A DNA stretch of 64,000 nt from Bacteroides sp. OF04-15BH (GTDB lineage Bacteria; Bacteroidota; Bacteroidia; Bacteroidales; Bacteroidaceae): positions 1 through 64,000 of the forward strand of contig NZ_QUEM01000006.1 of NCBI RefSeq assembly GCF_003477995.1. Reading direction: 5' to 3'. Shown here piece after piece: positions 9,521 to 17,402 of this stretch; positions within the stretch are counted from its first letter, which is position 1, and each line of letters starts with the position of its first letter. Made by a program: the position numbers and the translations under genes. Under the pieces are notes generated by a model that saw nothing but the letters and a program-made list of their open reading frames with translations, was not told the DNA's origin and did not search any database.

Positions 9521-9560
9521 ATTTTCATGCACATAGCCTAAGAGGTGTGTACATGAAAAT
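9521..9560 (+). terminator. imperfect hairpin after the Fic gene
   Basis: attttcatg at 9521-9529 pairs with catgaaaat at 9552-9560, with partial continuation inward. It lies 18 bases after the fic stop. Only a short T-rich tract (gctctttt) follows, so termination is plausible but not certain. Confidence 0.4.
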
Positions 9561-9655
9561 GCTCTTTTGTGCACATACTTTGGTCTGTTTGCATATTGGA
9601 AATATAAAGTAAGGTGAATAATAACATAATGATCAATTCAAATTTATAGAAATCA

Positions 9656-10054
9656 ATGATACGTACTTTTCATGCCAAGATAGATCCGGTCCTGTTGATC
9701 GGATGCCTGTTGCCCAGCACCGTGCTGGCCGTTGTCTTCTTTTGGATCAAGCAGCCCATTCCAGCACTGGTTTTCCTGGTGCTGATGGTTTTGATTGTAG
9801 AACGACTGATTCACACCTCGTATGTACTGACCGATGACGGTGTGCTGTGGATAGACAAGGGCCGTTTTGTCCGCAAAAAGGCCGTGCGTCTGGAAGAGAT
9901 TGATCGGGTAGAGCTGTTTCAGTTGCGCTCCTTCTTTCTGATACGTCGCCGCGATGCCGTGATGCTGACACTGAAGGACGGTTCCCAACTGGTGGTCAAT
10001 CCTTTTCCGGCCGAAGAGTTCTGTCATGTCTTACTGAAAAGGATGGGAAAATGA
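9656..10054 (+). CDS. PH domain-like small membrane protein
   Basis: A 132-residue protein with two adjacent N-terminal membrane helices (roughly residues 10-29 and 34-50), then a cytoplasmic beta-rich domain. The pattern YVLTDDGVLW ... AVRLEEIDRVEL ... MLTLKDGSQLVVNP fits the bacterial PH domain (bPH) family. Its stop overlaps the start of the downstream penicillin-binding protein gene as ATGA, so the two are probably translationally coupled. A role near the cell envelope alongside the carboxypeptidase is inferred; no enzymatic activity is suggested. Confidence 0.8.
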   Translation: MIRTFHAKIDPVLLIGCLLPSTVLAVVFFWIKQPIPALVFLVLMVLIVERLIHTSYVLTDDGVLWIDKGRFVRKKAVRLEEIDRVELFQLRSFFLIRRRDAVMLTLKDGSQLVVNPFPAEEFCHVLLKRMGK

Positions 10055-11262
10055 AACAGCACGTAAACCGATATCTGTTCCGTCTGTTCGGAATGCTGTG
10101 GTTGCTTGCCGTCTGTCCGCTTTCTGCGGTAGCGGCCGATGAGGAAACCGAAGAGCAGGAATGGCGCGAGGAACTGTGTCAGGAACTGGACCGCCTTTGT
10201 GCCTCTTCCTTGTTTGAGACTACCCAGCTGGGACTGTGCGTTTACGACCTTACGGCCGACACGATGCTGTATACTGTAAATGCCCGCCAGCGCATGCGTC
10301 CGGCTTCGACCATGAAACTGCTGACTTCCATTACTGCCCTGTCGGTGCTGGGAGGTTCGCATACGTTTCAGACCACGTTGTATCACACCGGAGCCGTAAA
10401 TAACCGGGTGCTGCAAGGCGACCTTTATGTGGTGGGAGGCTTCGACCCCCGTTTCGGTAAGGATGACTTATATGCTTTTGCCGAGGAAGTCAAGTTGCTG
10501 GGTGTGGATTCCATAGCCGGAACCCTCTATGCCGATGTCAGTTTCAAGGACACGCTCCGTTGGGGCGAAGGCTGGTGCTGGGATGATGAGGCCGAGCGCC
10601 TGACTCCGTTGCTCTATCAGGGGAAAGACTGCTTTATGGAACAGTTTGTGCGTGCCCTCGGCGAGCAGGGTATTGCTTCGGCTGGTGTGACCGGACAGGC
10701 CGTATGTCCGGCTGATGCCTTTTATATCACCAAGCGGGCGCATGCCATAGATCAGATTCTGATGCCCATGATGAAGGAAAGCGACAATCTCTATGCCGAA
10801 TCCATGTTCTACCAGCTGGCGGCCCGAAGTGGTGTGCCCTATGCTTCTGCCCGTCAGGCAGTAAACTATATCCGTACCTTGATCCGTGAATTGGGGTATG
10901 ATGCCGACCTGTATCGCATTGCCGACGGTAGCGGCCTTTCCCTGTATACTTATCTCACTCCGGAGCTTGAGGTAGCTTTCCTGCGCTATGCCTATCAGCA
11001 TAATCCTATTTTTACGCATCTGTATACCTCGCTCCCCATAGCCGGTCGCGACGGTACGTTGAAATCGCGCATGAAGCGAGGAAAAGCCTATAAGAACGTA
11101 CGTGCCAAGACGGGTTCTGTTAGTGCCGTGGCTTCTTTGGCCGGATATGCGCAGGCTTCGAACGACCACATGCTGGCATTTTGTATCATCAACCAGGGGT
11201 TGGTCAAGCTCAAGTCGGGCCGCGACTTTCAGGATGCTGTATGCGAGGCGCTTTGCCGATGA
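10051..11262 (+). CDS. dacB: D-alanyl-D-alanine carboxypeptidase/endopeptidase (PBP4, S13)
   Basis: A 403-residue penicillin-binding protein of peptidase family S13, exported by a signal peptide that ends near AVAA (residues 1-29). All three active-site motifs are visible: S86-T-M-K89 with nucleophile Ser86, S244-D-N246 and K353-T-G355. It should trim the terminal D-Ala of the peptidoglycan pentapeptide and/or cut crosslinks in the periplasm. It is shorter than E. coli PBP4 (about 477), mainly because the insertion between the SxxK and SxN motifs is reduced. It overlaps the PH-domain gene by four bases (ATGA). I see no convincing terminator after it. Confidence 0.93.
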   Translation: MKQHVNRYLFRLFGMLWLLAVCPLSAVAADEETEEQEWREELCQELDRLCASSLFETTQLGLCVYDLTADTMLYTVNARQRMRPASTMKLLTSITALSVLGGSHTFQTTLYHTGAVNNRVLQGDLYVVGGFDPRFGKDDLYAFAEEVKLLGVDSIAGTLYADVSFKDTLRWGEGWCWDDEAERLTPLLYQGKDCFMEQFVRALGEQGIASAGVTGQAVCPADAFYITKRAHAIDQILMPMMKESDNLYAESMFYQLAARSGVPYASARQAVNYIRTLIRELGYDADLYRIADGSGLSLYTYLTPELEVAFLRYAYQHNPIFTHLYTSLPIAGRDGTLKSRMKRGKAYKNVRAKTGSVSAVASLAGYAQASNDHMLAFCIINQGLVKLKSGRDFQDAVCEALCR

Positions 11263-11363
11263 AAACCATTCGGATGTTCTTTTGAAGAAAGAAAAAAGTA
11301 GCCGGAGCAGTCTGTTTTTCATTTTCTATTTCTTATATTTGTGAAATATAGGACACGGTTCGC

Positions 11364-11403
11364 CAAAGTCAAATTCTGAAAACATGTTTTGGACTTGACT
11401 TTG
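11364..11403. repeat. inverted repeat overlapping the men promoter
   Basis: caaagtcaa (11364-11372) and ttgactttg (11395-11403) are perfect inverse copies, and between them lies a second palindrome, aaaacatgtttt (11379-11390). The right arm covers the candidate -33 element of the menaquinone operon. It could be an operator or a weak terminator of the preceding unit. Confidence 0.6.
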
Positions 11404-11425
11404 CGCTTGCCTTTTACTATATTTG
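11394..11425 (+). promoter_or_regulatory. promoter of the HAD-menI/menF/menD/menB operon
   Basis: CTTG (11394-11397; consensus TTTG), a 20-base spacer, and a perfect TAnnTTTG element TATATTTG (11418-11425). This is the Bacteroidetes sigma-ABfr arrangement. The start codon follows 29 bases later. Confidence 0.75.
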
Positions 11426-11454
11426 TAAACGACAACTTTTAAAAAGAATAGGCT

Positions 11455-12687
11455 ATGAAGTACAAATTATTGGTTCTCGATGTGGATGGAACCTTGCTGA
11501 ACAAGGCAGGCGAAATCACGAAACGCACCCTGACCACTCTGCGCAAAGTACAGCAGATGGGAGTACGCATCATGTTGGCATCGGGCAGACCGACGTATGG
11601 TTTGTTACCGTTGGCCAAAATGTTGGAACTGGGCACTTACGAAGGCTATATCCTCTCTTATAACGGCGGGCAGATTATCAGTGCCCAGAACGGAGAGGTT
11701 CTGTTTGAGCGCCGCATTAACCCCGAAATGTTGCCTTATCTGGAAAAAAAGGCCAAGAAGAACGGGTTCTCTATTTTTACTTATAACGAAAACCGCATCA
11801 TAACGAATAATGCCAGTGACCCTCATATTGTGGATGAAGCTTTCATCAATGATATGGAGATTCAGCAGGACGAGGAATTTTCGCTTGCCGTGGACTATCC
11901 GCCTTGCAAGGTGGTATTGGTGAGCGATGACGAGGAGTCGCTCGTGAGCCTGGAACACCATTGGAAGCGTCGCCTGAACGGTGTGCTCGATGTGTTCCGT
12001 ACCGAGGATTTCTTCCTGGAAGTGGTCGGTTGTGGTATTGACAAGGCGAGTGCCTTGGCTGCTTTCATGGATAAGGCAGGTATCCGTACTGAAGAAGTGA
12101 TTGCCATCGGTAATGGAGTGGCCGACGTGACGATGTTGCAGATGGCCGGACTGGGTATCGCAATGGGAAACGCTCCCGACTCCGTGAAACGATGTGTGGA
12201 TTACGCCACCTTATCCAACGAAGAGGACGGTGTGGCTGTAGCTGTGGAAAAAGCCATTATTTCAGAAGTTCACTTATCAGAGATTCCGCTTGATGCCTTG
12301 AACGAACAGGCCAAGTCGACGCTGATGGGTAATCTGGGCATTCAGTATACCTTTGCATCACCCGAGCGGGTGGAGGCCACGATGCCGGTAGATCACCGCA
12401 ACCGTCAGCCGTTTGGTATTCTGCATGGCGGAGCGACACTGGCTCTGGCTGAGACCGTTGCCGGACTGGGTTCCATGATTGCCGCCAAACCCGATGAATT
12501 TGTCGTGGGAATGCAGGTCAGCGGAAACCATATCTCTTCTGCTCATGAAGGAGATACCGTGCGGGCCGTGGCGACAAGTGTGCATCTGGGCCGTTCGTCT
12601 CACGTTTGGAATGTGGATGTATTTACTTCTACCGGCAAATTGGTTTCTTCCGTGCGGGTGGTCAACAGTGTGATGAAAAGAAAATGA
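11455..12687 (+). CDS. menI: HAD phosphatase - hotdog thioesterase fusion (DHNA-CoA hydrolase)
   Basis: A 410-residue two-domain protein. Residues 1-270 are a Cof-type HAD hydrolase with nucleophile D9 in the DxDGT motif (D9, D11) and a late AIGNGVADVTML acidic motif. Residues about 280-410 are a hotdog-fold thioesterase of the PaaI/MenI type with Q318, H324-G-G and catalytic E333, the residues used by 1,4-dihydroxy-2-naphthoyl-CoA hydrolases. It opens the menF-menD-menB operon and overlaps menF by four bases, which supports the hydrolase role after MenB. Similar fusions are known from B. fragilis (BF1314) and Porphyromonas gingivalis (PG1653). The substrate of the HAD half is not evident from sequence. 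Confidence 0.92.
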   Translation: MKYKLLVLDVDGTLLNKAGEITKRTLTTLRKVQQMGVRIMLASGRPTYGLLPLAKMLELGTYEGYILSYNGGQIISAQNGEVLFERRINPEMLPYLEKKAKKNGFSIFTYNENRIITNNASDPHIVDEAFINDMEIQQDEEFSLAVDYPPCKVVLVSDDEESLVSLEHHWKRRLNGVLDVFRTEDFFLEVVGCGIDKASALAAFMDKAGIRTEEVIAIGNGVADVTMLQMAGLGIAMGNAPDSVKRCVDYATLSNEEDGVAVAVEKAIISEVHLSEIPLDALNEQAKSTLMGNLGIQYTFASPERVEATMPVDHRNRQPFGILHGGATLALAETVAGLGSMIAAKPDEFVVGMQVSGNHISSAHEGDTVRAVATSVHLGRSSHVWNVDVFTSTGKLVSSVRVVNSVMKRK

Positions 12688-13769
12688 TTGAAGAAAACGA
12701 AAAAGAATGGAGTAATATAGAAAGGTGGCTGGCGCAGGGCGCTTCCTTTGCCCTGTACCGCATGCCTCAGGATGATGTCTGTCACGGACTGATGCAAAAC
12801 GGGGCTGTGGAGCAGCTGGAAAATATTTCCCTACTGAATGGAAAAGCCGGATTTGTGTTTGCCCCCTTTCGAATAGATTTCCAAAATCCTTTATTATTAT
12901 TGAAACCTGAGGAGCGGATCTGCTTCTCTCTGAAAGCCGAACAAGACTTCGACCGGACGATTACTGAGGAAGTATCTCCGTTATCGGAGTCTTATTCGGC
13001 TTGCTTTGCATCGTTTCTGCAGGAGCTCTGTGAAGGCGAATGCCGAAAACTGGTCCTTTCGCGTCGAGCCCGTATCGGGCGGGAGGAAGGATTTTCCGTG
13101 CTGCGCGCTTTCCGGGCGGCCTGTTGCCGTTTTGAGTTCTCTTATGTGTATTTGTTCTACACCCCCGAAACCGGTTTCTGGTTGGGCTGCACACCCGAGA
13201 TTCTTCTCTCTGGCGGGCAGGGAGCTTATCATACGGTGGCACTGGCCGGAACACAGAGTCTGCAACAGGGCAAGCTGCCGCAACAGTGGGATGACAAGAA
13301 CCGTGCGGAGCAGAATTATGTGACCGAATATATTCTGTCGCAATTGGCCCGAAAGGGAATCTGTGCCGAAAAGAACGGTCCTTATCCGGTACGTGCCGGA
13401 GCATTGGCGCATCTGAAAACCGATGTGCACTTTGCGTTGGCAGCAGGTGAGGGACTGGGTGATTTGCTGAAACTGCTGCATCCCACACCGGCCGTGTGCG
13501 GAGTGCCCAAGGAAAAGGCCTTTCAGTTCATCCTGGAGCATGAAACGACTCCCCGTACCTATTACACCGGCTTTTTGGGCTGGCTGGATCCGCAGGGACA
13601 GACCGATCTGTATGTGAATCTGCGCTGTATGCAGATGCTGCCGGATGCGTTTGTGCTTTATGCCGGAGGGGGAATCCTTTCTTCTTCGCAGGTGGAAGAT
13701 GAATGGCAGGAAACAGAAAAGAAGATGGGAACGATGCGCTTTGTGGTGCATCATGGTTATGCAAAATAA
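12684..13769 (+). CDS. menF: isochorismate synthase
   Basis: A 361-residue chorismate-binding enzyme that isomerises chorismate to isochorismate, the entry step of menaquinone synthesis. Motifs of the family are present in order: KLVLSRRARI, GCTPEILL, the ALAGT loop, HLKTDV, HPTPAVCGVPKEKA and the Mg-binding C-terminal YAGGGI...EWQETEKK. The start is the ATG at 12684, which overlaps the TGA of the fusion gene as ATGA; an upstream in-frame ATG at 12606 lies deep inside that gene and is rejected. menD follows after 3 bases, so the four men genes are tightly coupled. Confidence 0.94.
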   Translation: MIEENEKEWSNIERWLAQGASFALYRMPQDDVCHGLMQNGAVEQLENISLLNGKAGFVFAPFRIDFQNPLLLLKPEERICFSLKAEQDFDRTITEEVSPLSESYSACFASFLQELCEGECRKLVLSRRARIGREEGFSVLRAFRAACCRFEFSYVYLFYTPETGFWLGCTPEILLSGGQGAYHTVALAGTQSLQQGKLPQQWDDKNRAEQNYVTEYILSQLARKGICAEKNGPYPVRAGALAHLKTDVHFALAAGEGLGDLLKLLHPTPAVCGVPKEKAFQFILEHETTPRTYYTGFLGWLDPQGQTDLYVNLRCMQMLPDAFVLYAGGGILSSSQVEDEWQETEKKMGTMRFVVHHGYAK

Positions 13770-13772
13770 TTT

Positions 13773-15422
13773 ATGTACTCAGAAAAAAAGAATATCCTAC
13801 AGTTAGTGTCTCTGCTCGAACTGCATGGGGTGCGCACGGTAGTGCTTTGCCCTGGAAGCAGGAACACGCCGCTGATTCATACTTTTGTCACTCATAAAGC
13901 CTTTGAGTGCTTTTCGGTGACCGATGAGCGGAGCGCGGGTTTTGTGGCGCTTGGTCTGGCTCAGGAGCGGAACACTCCGGTGGTGGTTTGCTGTACCTCG
14001 GGCACCGCTTTGTTGAATATCCATCCTGCCGTGTGCGAGGCCTTTTATCAGCATCTTCCGCTGATTGTGGTTTCGGCCGACCGTCCGCAGGCCTGGATCG
14101 GACAGATGGACGGACAGACGCTGCCGCAACCGGGCGTGTTTGGTCCGTTGGTAAAGAAAAGTGTGCATCTGCCCGAAATCCTTTCCGAAGAAGACGAATG
14201 GTATTGCAACCGCATGGTGAACGAAGCGATATTGGAATGCACGCATCGCGAGTGCGGACCGGTACAGATTAATATCGCTCTGTCGGAGCCTTTGTTTCAA
14301 TATGGAGCAACTGCCATGCCTGAAGTACGCTGCATCCGTCGGGTAGAAGCAGAACGGGTTTCCGATTTGACCACTGCATTTCGTACAGCCGAGCGCCGCA
14401 TGCTGATTTGCGGACAGCTTACTCCGGCTCAGGCTGCCCGTCTGCAACCTTTGTTGCAGCAGTTTGACGGTGTGGTGCTCTCGGAACATCTGAGCAATTT
14501 GCATCTGAAGGACGAGAAAAGCAGTCTGCGCTATTTTGACGCTGCTCTCTCTACTTTGGGGGAGGCACAACAGAAGGAGTTTGCGCCCGATCTGCTGATT
14601 ACAATGGGCGGACACATTGTGTCCAAACGGTTGAAGAAGATGTTGCGTAAATATCTGCCTCGTGAGCACTGGCATATTACACCTCAGGGCGAAGTGGTGG
14701 ATCTGTTCTGTGCGCTGACTCATGTGGTGGAAATGAAGCCCGAGGACTTTCTTTGTGCCGTTTCTACAACTGCAAGTGATGAAACCTCCGCTTTCCTGAA
14801 GCAATGGGCCGACCTATGTCGGGTGTCGCAACCGGCTCCGGAAACTTTTTCCAGTCTGATGGCCGTGGGCCACTTATTGGGAGCTTTGCCCAAATCCTCC
14901 TGTCTGCATCTGGCCAACAGTTCGGCCGTGCGTCTGGCCGCTCTGTATCCGATTGCATCCGGCATCTGGGTGTTCTGCAACCGGGGTACCAGCGGAATAG
15001 AAGGGTCTCTGTCTACGGCCATCGGTTACGCTTCGGTTTCCAAGGAGCTGAACTTCGTACTGATTGGGGATTTGAGCTTCTTCTATGATATGAATGCTCT
15101 TTGGAACGGAGCCATTCGTTCGAACCTGCGCATTCTGTTGCTCAACAATCAGGGAGGTGGTATATTCCATACTTTGCCCGGTATGGATCTGGAGAGTCCG
15201 TCGTGCCGGTATGTCGAAGCTGTGCACGGAGCTACGGCCCGTGGTTGGGTCAAGGACTGCGGACTGGTTTATTTCAAGGCCGAAACCCGGGAGCAGCTGG
15301 CAGAAGGCATCCGTCTGCTTACGGACCCGCATCTGGATGCTCCGGTGCTTGTAGAGGTCTTTACGGATATTGAGCACGATACAGAGGCGTTTAAAGCCTT
15401 TTTTGATTCACTGAAAAATTAA
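13773..15422 (+). CDS. menD: 2-succinyl-5-enolpyruvyl-6-hydroxy-3-cyclohexene-1-carboxylate synthase
   Basis: A 549-residue thiamine-diphosphate enzyme that joins 2-oxoglutarate-derived succinic semialdehyde to isochorismate. The N-terminal Pyr domain shows PGSRNTPL and TDERSAGFVALGLA; the C-terminal PP domain shows NRGTSGIEGSLSTA and the ThDP/metal loop from GDLSFFYDMNAL to LLLNNQGGGIF. Length is normal for MenD. It sits 3 bases after menF and 14 bases before menB, in pathway-related order on one transcript. Confidence 0.96.
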   Translation: MYSEKKNILQLVSLLELHGVRTVVLCPGSRNTPLIHTFVTHKAFECFSVTDERSAGFVALGLAQERNTPVVVCCTSGTALLNIHPAVCEAFYQHLPLIVVSADRPQAWIGQMDGQTLPQPGVFGPLVKKSVHLPEILSEEDEWYCNRMVNEAILECTHRECGPVQINIALSEPLFQYGATAMPEVRCIRRVEAERVSDLTTAFRTAERRMLICGQLTPAQAARLQPLLQQFDGVVLSEHLSNLHLKDEKSSLRYFDAALSTLGEAQQKEFAPDLLITMGGHIVSKRLKKMLRKYLPREHWHITPQGEVVDLFCALTHVVEMKPEDFLCAVSTTASDETSAFLKQWADLCRVSQPAPETFSSLMAVGHLLGALPKSSCLHLANSSAVRLAALYPIASGIWVFCNRGTSGIEGSLSTAIGYASVSKELNFVLIGDLSFFYDMNALWNGAIRSNLRILLLNNQGGGIFHTLPGMDLESPSCRYVEAVHGATARGWVKDCGLVYFKAETREQLAEGIRLLTDPHLDAPVLVEVFTDIEHDTEAFKAFFDSLKN

Positions 15423-15436
15423 AAACAAAATAGATT

Positions 15437-16258
15437 ATGGCAAATAGAGAATGGAAAGTCTTGAAGACTTATGAAGACATTATTTTTGATTTCTATAACG
15501 GAATAGCCCGTATCACCATCAACCGTCCGCAGGTGCGTAACGCTTTCACACCGCTTACTACGGCCGAAATCAGTGATGCTTTGCTGGAGTGCCGTGAGCG
15601 TCAGGACGTGCGTGTAGTGGTTCTTACGGGAGCCGGTGACAAAGCCTTCTGCTCGGGAGGAGATATGCATGTAAAAGGTCGCGGTGGATACGTAGGTCGT
15701 GACGGTGTTCCTCGCCTGAACGTGCTTGATGTTCAGAAGCAGATCCGTTCGCTGCCGAAGCCGGTTATTGCCGCTGTAAACGGTTTTGCCATTGGTGGTG
15801 GTCACGTGCTTCATGTAGTGTGCGACCTGACGATTGCTTCCGACAATGCCATCTTCGGACAGACCGGTCCGCGTGTGGGTAGTTTCGATGCCGGATTCGG
15901 TTCTTCTTATCTGGCCCGTGTGGTAGGACAGAAGAAGGCGCGCGAAATCTGGTTCCTTTGTCGCAAATACAATGCTCAGGAGGCATTGGAAATGGGATTG
16001 GTCAATAAGGTCGTGCCGTTCGATCAGCTGGAAGACGAATATGTGGCCTGGAGCGAAGAGATGATGACGTTGAGTCCGCTGGCTTTGCGTATGATCAAGG
16101 CCGGATTGAATGCCGAACTCGATGGACAAGCCGGTATTCAGGAATTGGCCGGTGATGCCACCATGCTGTACTATATGACCGATGAGGCTCAGGAGGGTGG
16201 ACGCGCCTTTTTGGAGAAGCGCAAGCCTAACTGGGACGATTGTCCGCAGATGCCGTAA
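15437..16258 (+). CDS. menB: 1,4-dihydroxy-2-naphthoyl-CoA synthase
   Basis: A 273-residue crotonase-fold enzyme that cyclises o-succinylbenzoyl-CoA to DHNA-CoA. Family signatures are [16 protein letters not shown], the oxyanion-hole segment [17 protein letters not shown], the [19 protein letters not shown] loop and the C-terminal [14 protein letters not shown] motif specific to MenB. It is the last gene of the first men block. The enzymes that make its substrate, MenC and MenE, lie 4.9 kb downstream, beyond unrelated genes. Its product would be hydrolysed by the hotdog half of the first gene in this operon. Confidence 0.96.
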   Translation: MANREWKVLKTYEDIIFDFYNGIARITINRPQVRNAFTPLTTAEISDALLECRERQDVRVVVLTGAGDKAFCSGGDMHVKGRGGYVGRDGVPRLNVLDVQKQIRSLPKPVIAAVNGFAIGGGHVLHVVCDLTIASDNAIFGQTGPRVGSFDAGFGSSYLARVVGQKKAREIWFLCRKYNAQEALEMGLVNKVVPFDQLEDEYVAWSEEMMTLSPLALRMIKAGLNAELDGQAGIQELAGDATMLYYMTDEAQEGGRAFLEKRKPNWDDCPQMP

Positions 16259-16297
16259 GAGTATATACGATAATTTCGTAATAAACACATCAAAAAT

Positions 16298-16666
16298 ATG
16301 GAAAAACTTACCGTACAAGAAGAAGATGCTATGGTGCTGATCTGGCAGCACGCTCCTTGCGTGGTGCGCGATGTGCTGGCTTTTTATCCCGAACCGCGGC
16401 CTCCATACACCACTTTGGCCTCTGTTTTCAAGAATCTGGAGCGTAAAGGATATATCGAAGCCCGCAAAGTGGGTATCGTTTACGAATACACTCCTTTGTT
16501 GAGTATGCGCGAATATAAAAGTGCGTTTCTCGAAGACTGGGTACAGACTTATTGTGAGGGTTCTTACAAGCAACTGCTTGCTTTTCTGGTAAACGACCAG
16601 CGCCTGTCGCGCAAGGAACTGAAGGAGACCTATAAAATGATGGAGAAAGATGGTAAGAAATCGTAA
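16298..16666 (+). CDS. BlaI/MecI-type transcriptional repressor
   Basis: A 122-residue protein of the BlaI/MecI/CopY family: an N-terminal winged helix (LTVQEEDAMVLIWQH ... TTLASVFKNLERKGYIEARKVG) and a helical dimerisation tail. Such repressors are normally released by a partner M56 metalloprotease sensor. Here the next gene overlaps it by 17 bases but encodes only a TonB-like domain, without the M56 part. It sits 39 bases after menB and might be read through from the men operon. Target genes are unknown; autoregulation is the usual case in the family. Confidence 0.88.
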   Translation: MEKLTVQEEDAMVLIWQHAPCVVRDVLAFYPEPRPPYTTLASVFKNLERKGYIEARKVGIVYEYTPLLSMREYKSAFLEDWVQTYCEGSYKQLLAFLVNDQRLSRKELKETYKMMEKDGKKS

Positions 16667-17207
16667 TGTTGCATCTGTACTCTCTGTGAAATACGCTTTT
16701 AAGGTTTGCCTGCTTTTCTTGTTGCTTTTCGGTGGTGGTTTTTCCGGATTATGTGCTCAGACCTCGGTAAAGGCAGAGCTTCAGTTGGAAAAGATGGATC
16801 AGGCTCCGGAATATAAAGGAGGAGAGCAACAGTTTGTAGAGTTTCTGCAAAAGGAGATTCATTATCCCGCAGATGCCCGTGCGTATGGAGTGGAAACTCA
16901 GGTTACGGTTCATTTCATCATTGATGAGTCTGGAAAAGTTCAGAATCCCGAAGCCAAGGTAGACCGTTTGAAACTGCATAAGCAACATACCGAGGTGGAC
17001 GGTTATACCGGAGCTACTCAAAAGCAAGAATCTGAGCGCTGGTGGGCTCAAATCCGTAAAGAAATCGGTAGTCAGATGGAGCACGAAGTGTTGCGTGCTC
17101 TGTATAAAACCCGGAAATGGAAGCCCGGCAAGAAAGATGGAAAGAAAGTTGCGGTAAAGGCTGTCTTGAAGGTTTCTTTTCTCTATGCGGAAAACGGTAA
17201 AGAATAG
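16650..17207 (+). CDS. exported TonB C-terminal domain protein
   Basis: A 185-residue protein with one N-terminal hydrophobic segment (about residues 15-34, ending FSGLCAQ), a signal peptide or anchor. The rest resembles an energy-transducer TonB C-terminal domain: PEYKGGEQQFVEFLQKEIHYP near 50-70, VTVHFIIDESGKVQNPEA near 85-102, and a final RKWKPGKKDGKKVAVKAVLKVSF. It overlaps the BlaI-like gene by 17 bases, so translational coupling is likely; a GTG at 16686 is an alternative start just before the hydrophobic segment. In Bacteroidetes the BlaI partner is often an M56 protease fused to this domain; only the periplasmic module is here. Confidence 0.82.
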   Translation: MVRNRNVASVLSVKYAFKVCLLFLLLFGGGFSGLCAQTSVKAELQLEKMDQAPEYKGGEQQFVEFLQKEIHYPADARAYGVETQVTVHFIIDESGKVQNPEAKVDRLKLHKQHTEVDGYTGATQKQESERWWAQIRKEIGSQMEHEVLRALYKTRKWKPGKKDGKKVAVKAVLKVSFLYAENGKE

Positions 17208-17331
17208 ATCTACTTATTTAGAAATTAGGAACTCAGAATATGAGTTCCTAATTTTATTTTTATCCCTTTGAAACAAGATTTTTCTTTGACAAAACAACCT
17301 TGTTTTCTATAAAAAGCCTTCGTTTAATCTA

Positions 17332-17339
17332 TACCTTTG
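17332..17339 (+). promoter_or_regulatory. candidate -7 promoter element of lipoprotein gene
   Basis: TACCTTTG matches TAnnTTTG, 63 bases before the ATG. No good TTTG is found at the correct distance upstream, so this is a partial promoter match. Confidence 0.5.
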
Positions 17340-17402
17340 CAAAGCAGAGAATAAGAATTGAACAATTGTTTGTGAAGTAAGAATCTTTAATAAAAACCCA
17401 AA

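Noticed and set aside
15419..16573. 384-codon open frame on - opposite menB
   Set aside because: Entirely antisense to menB and the BlaI-like gene; no homologue-like motifs.
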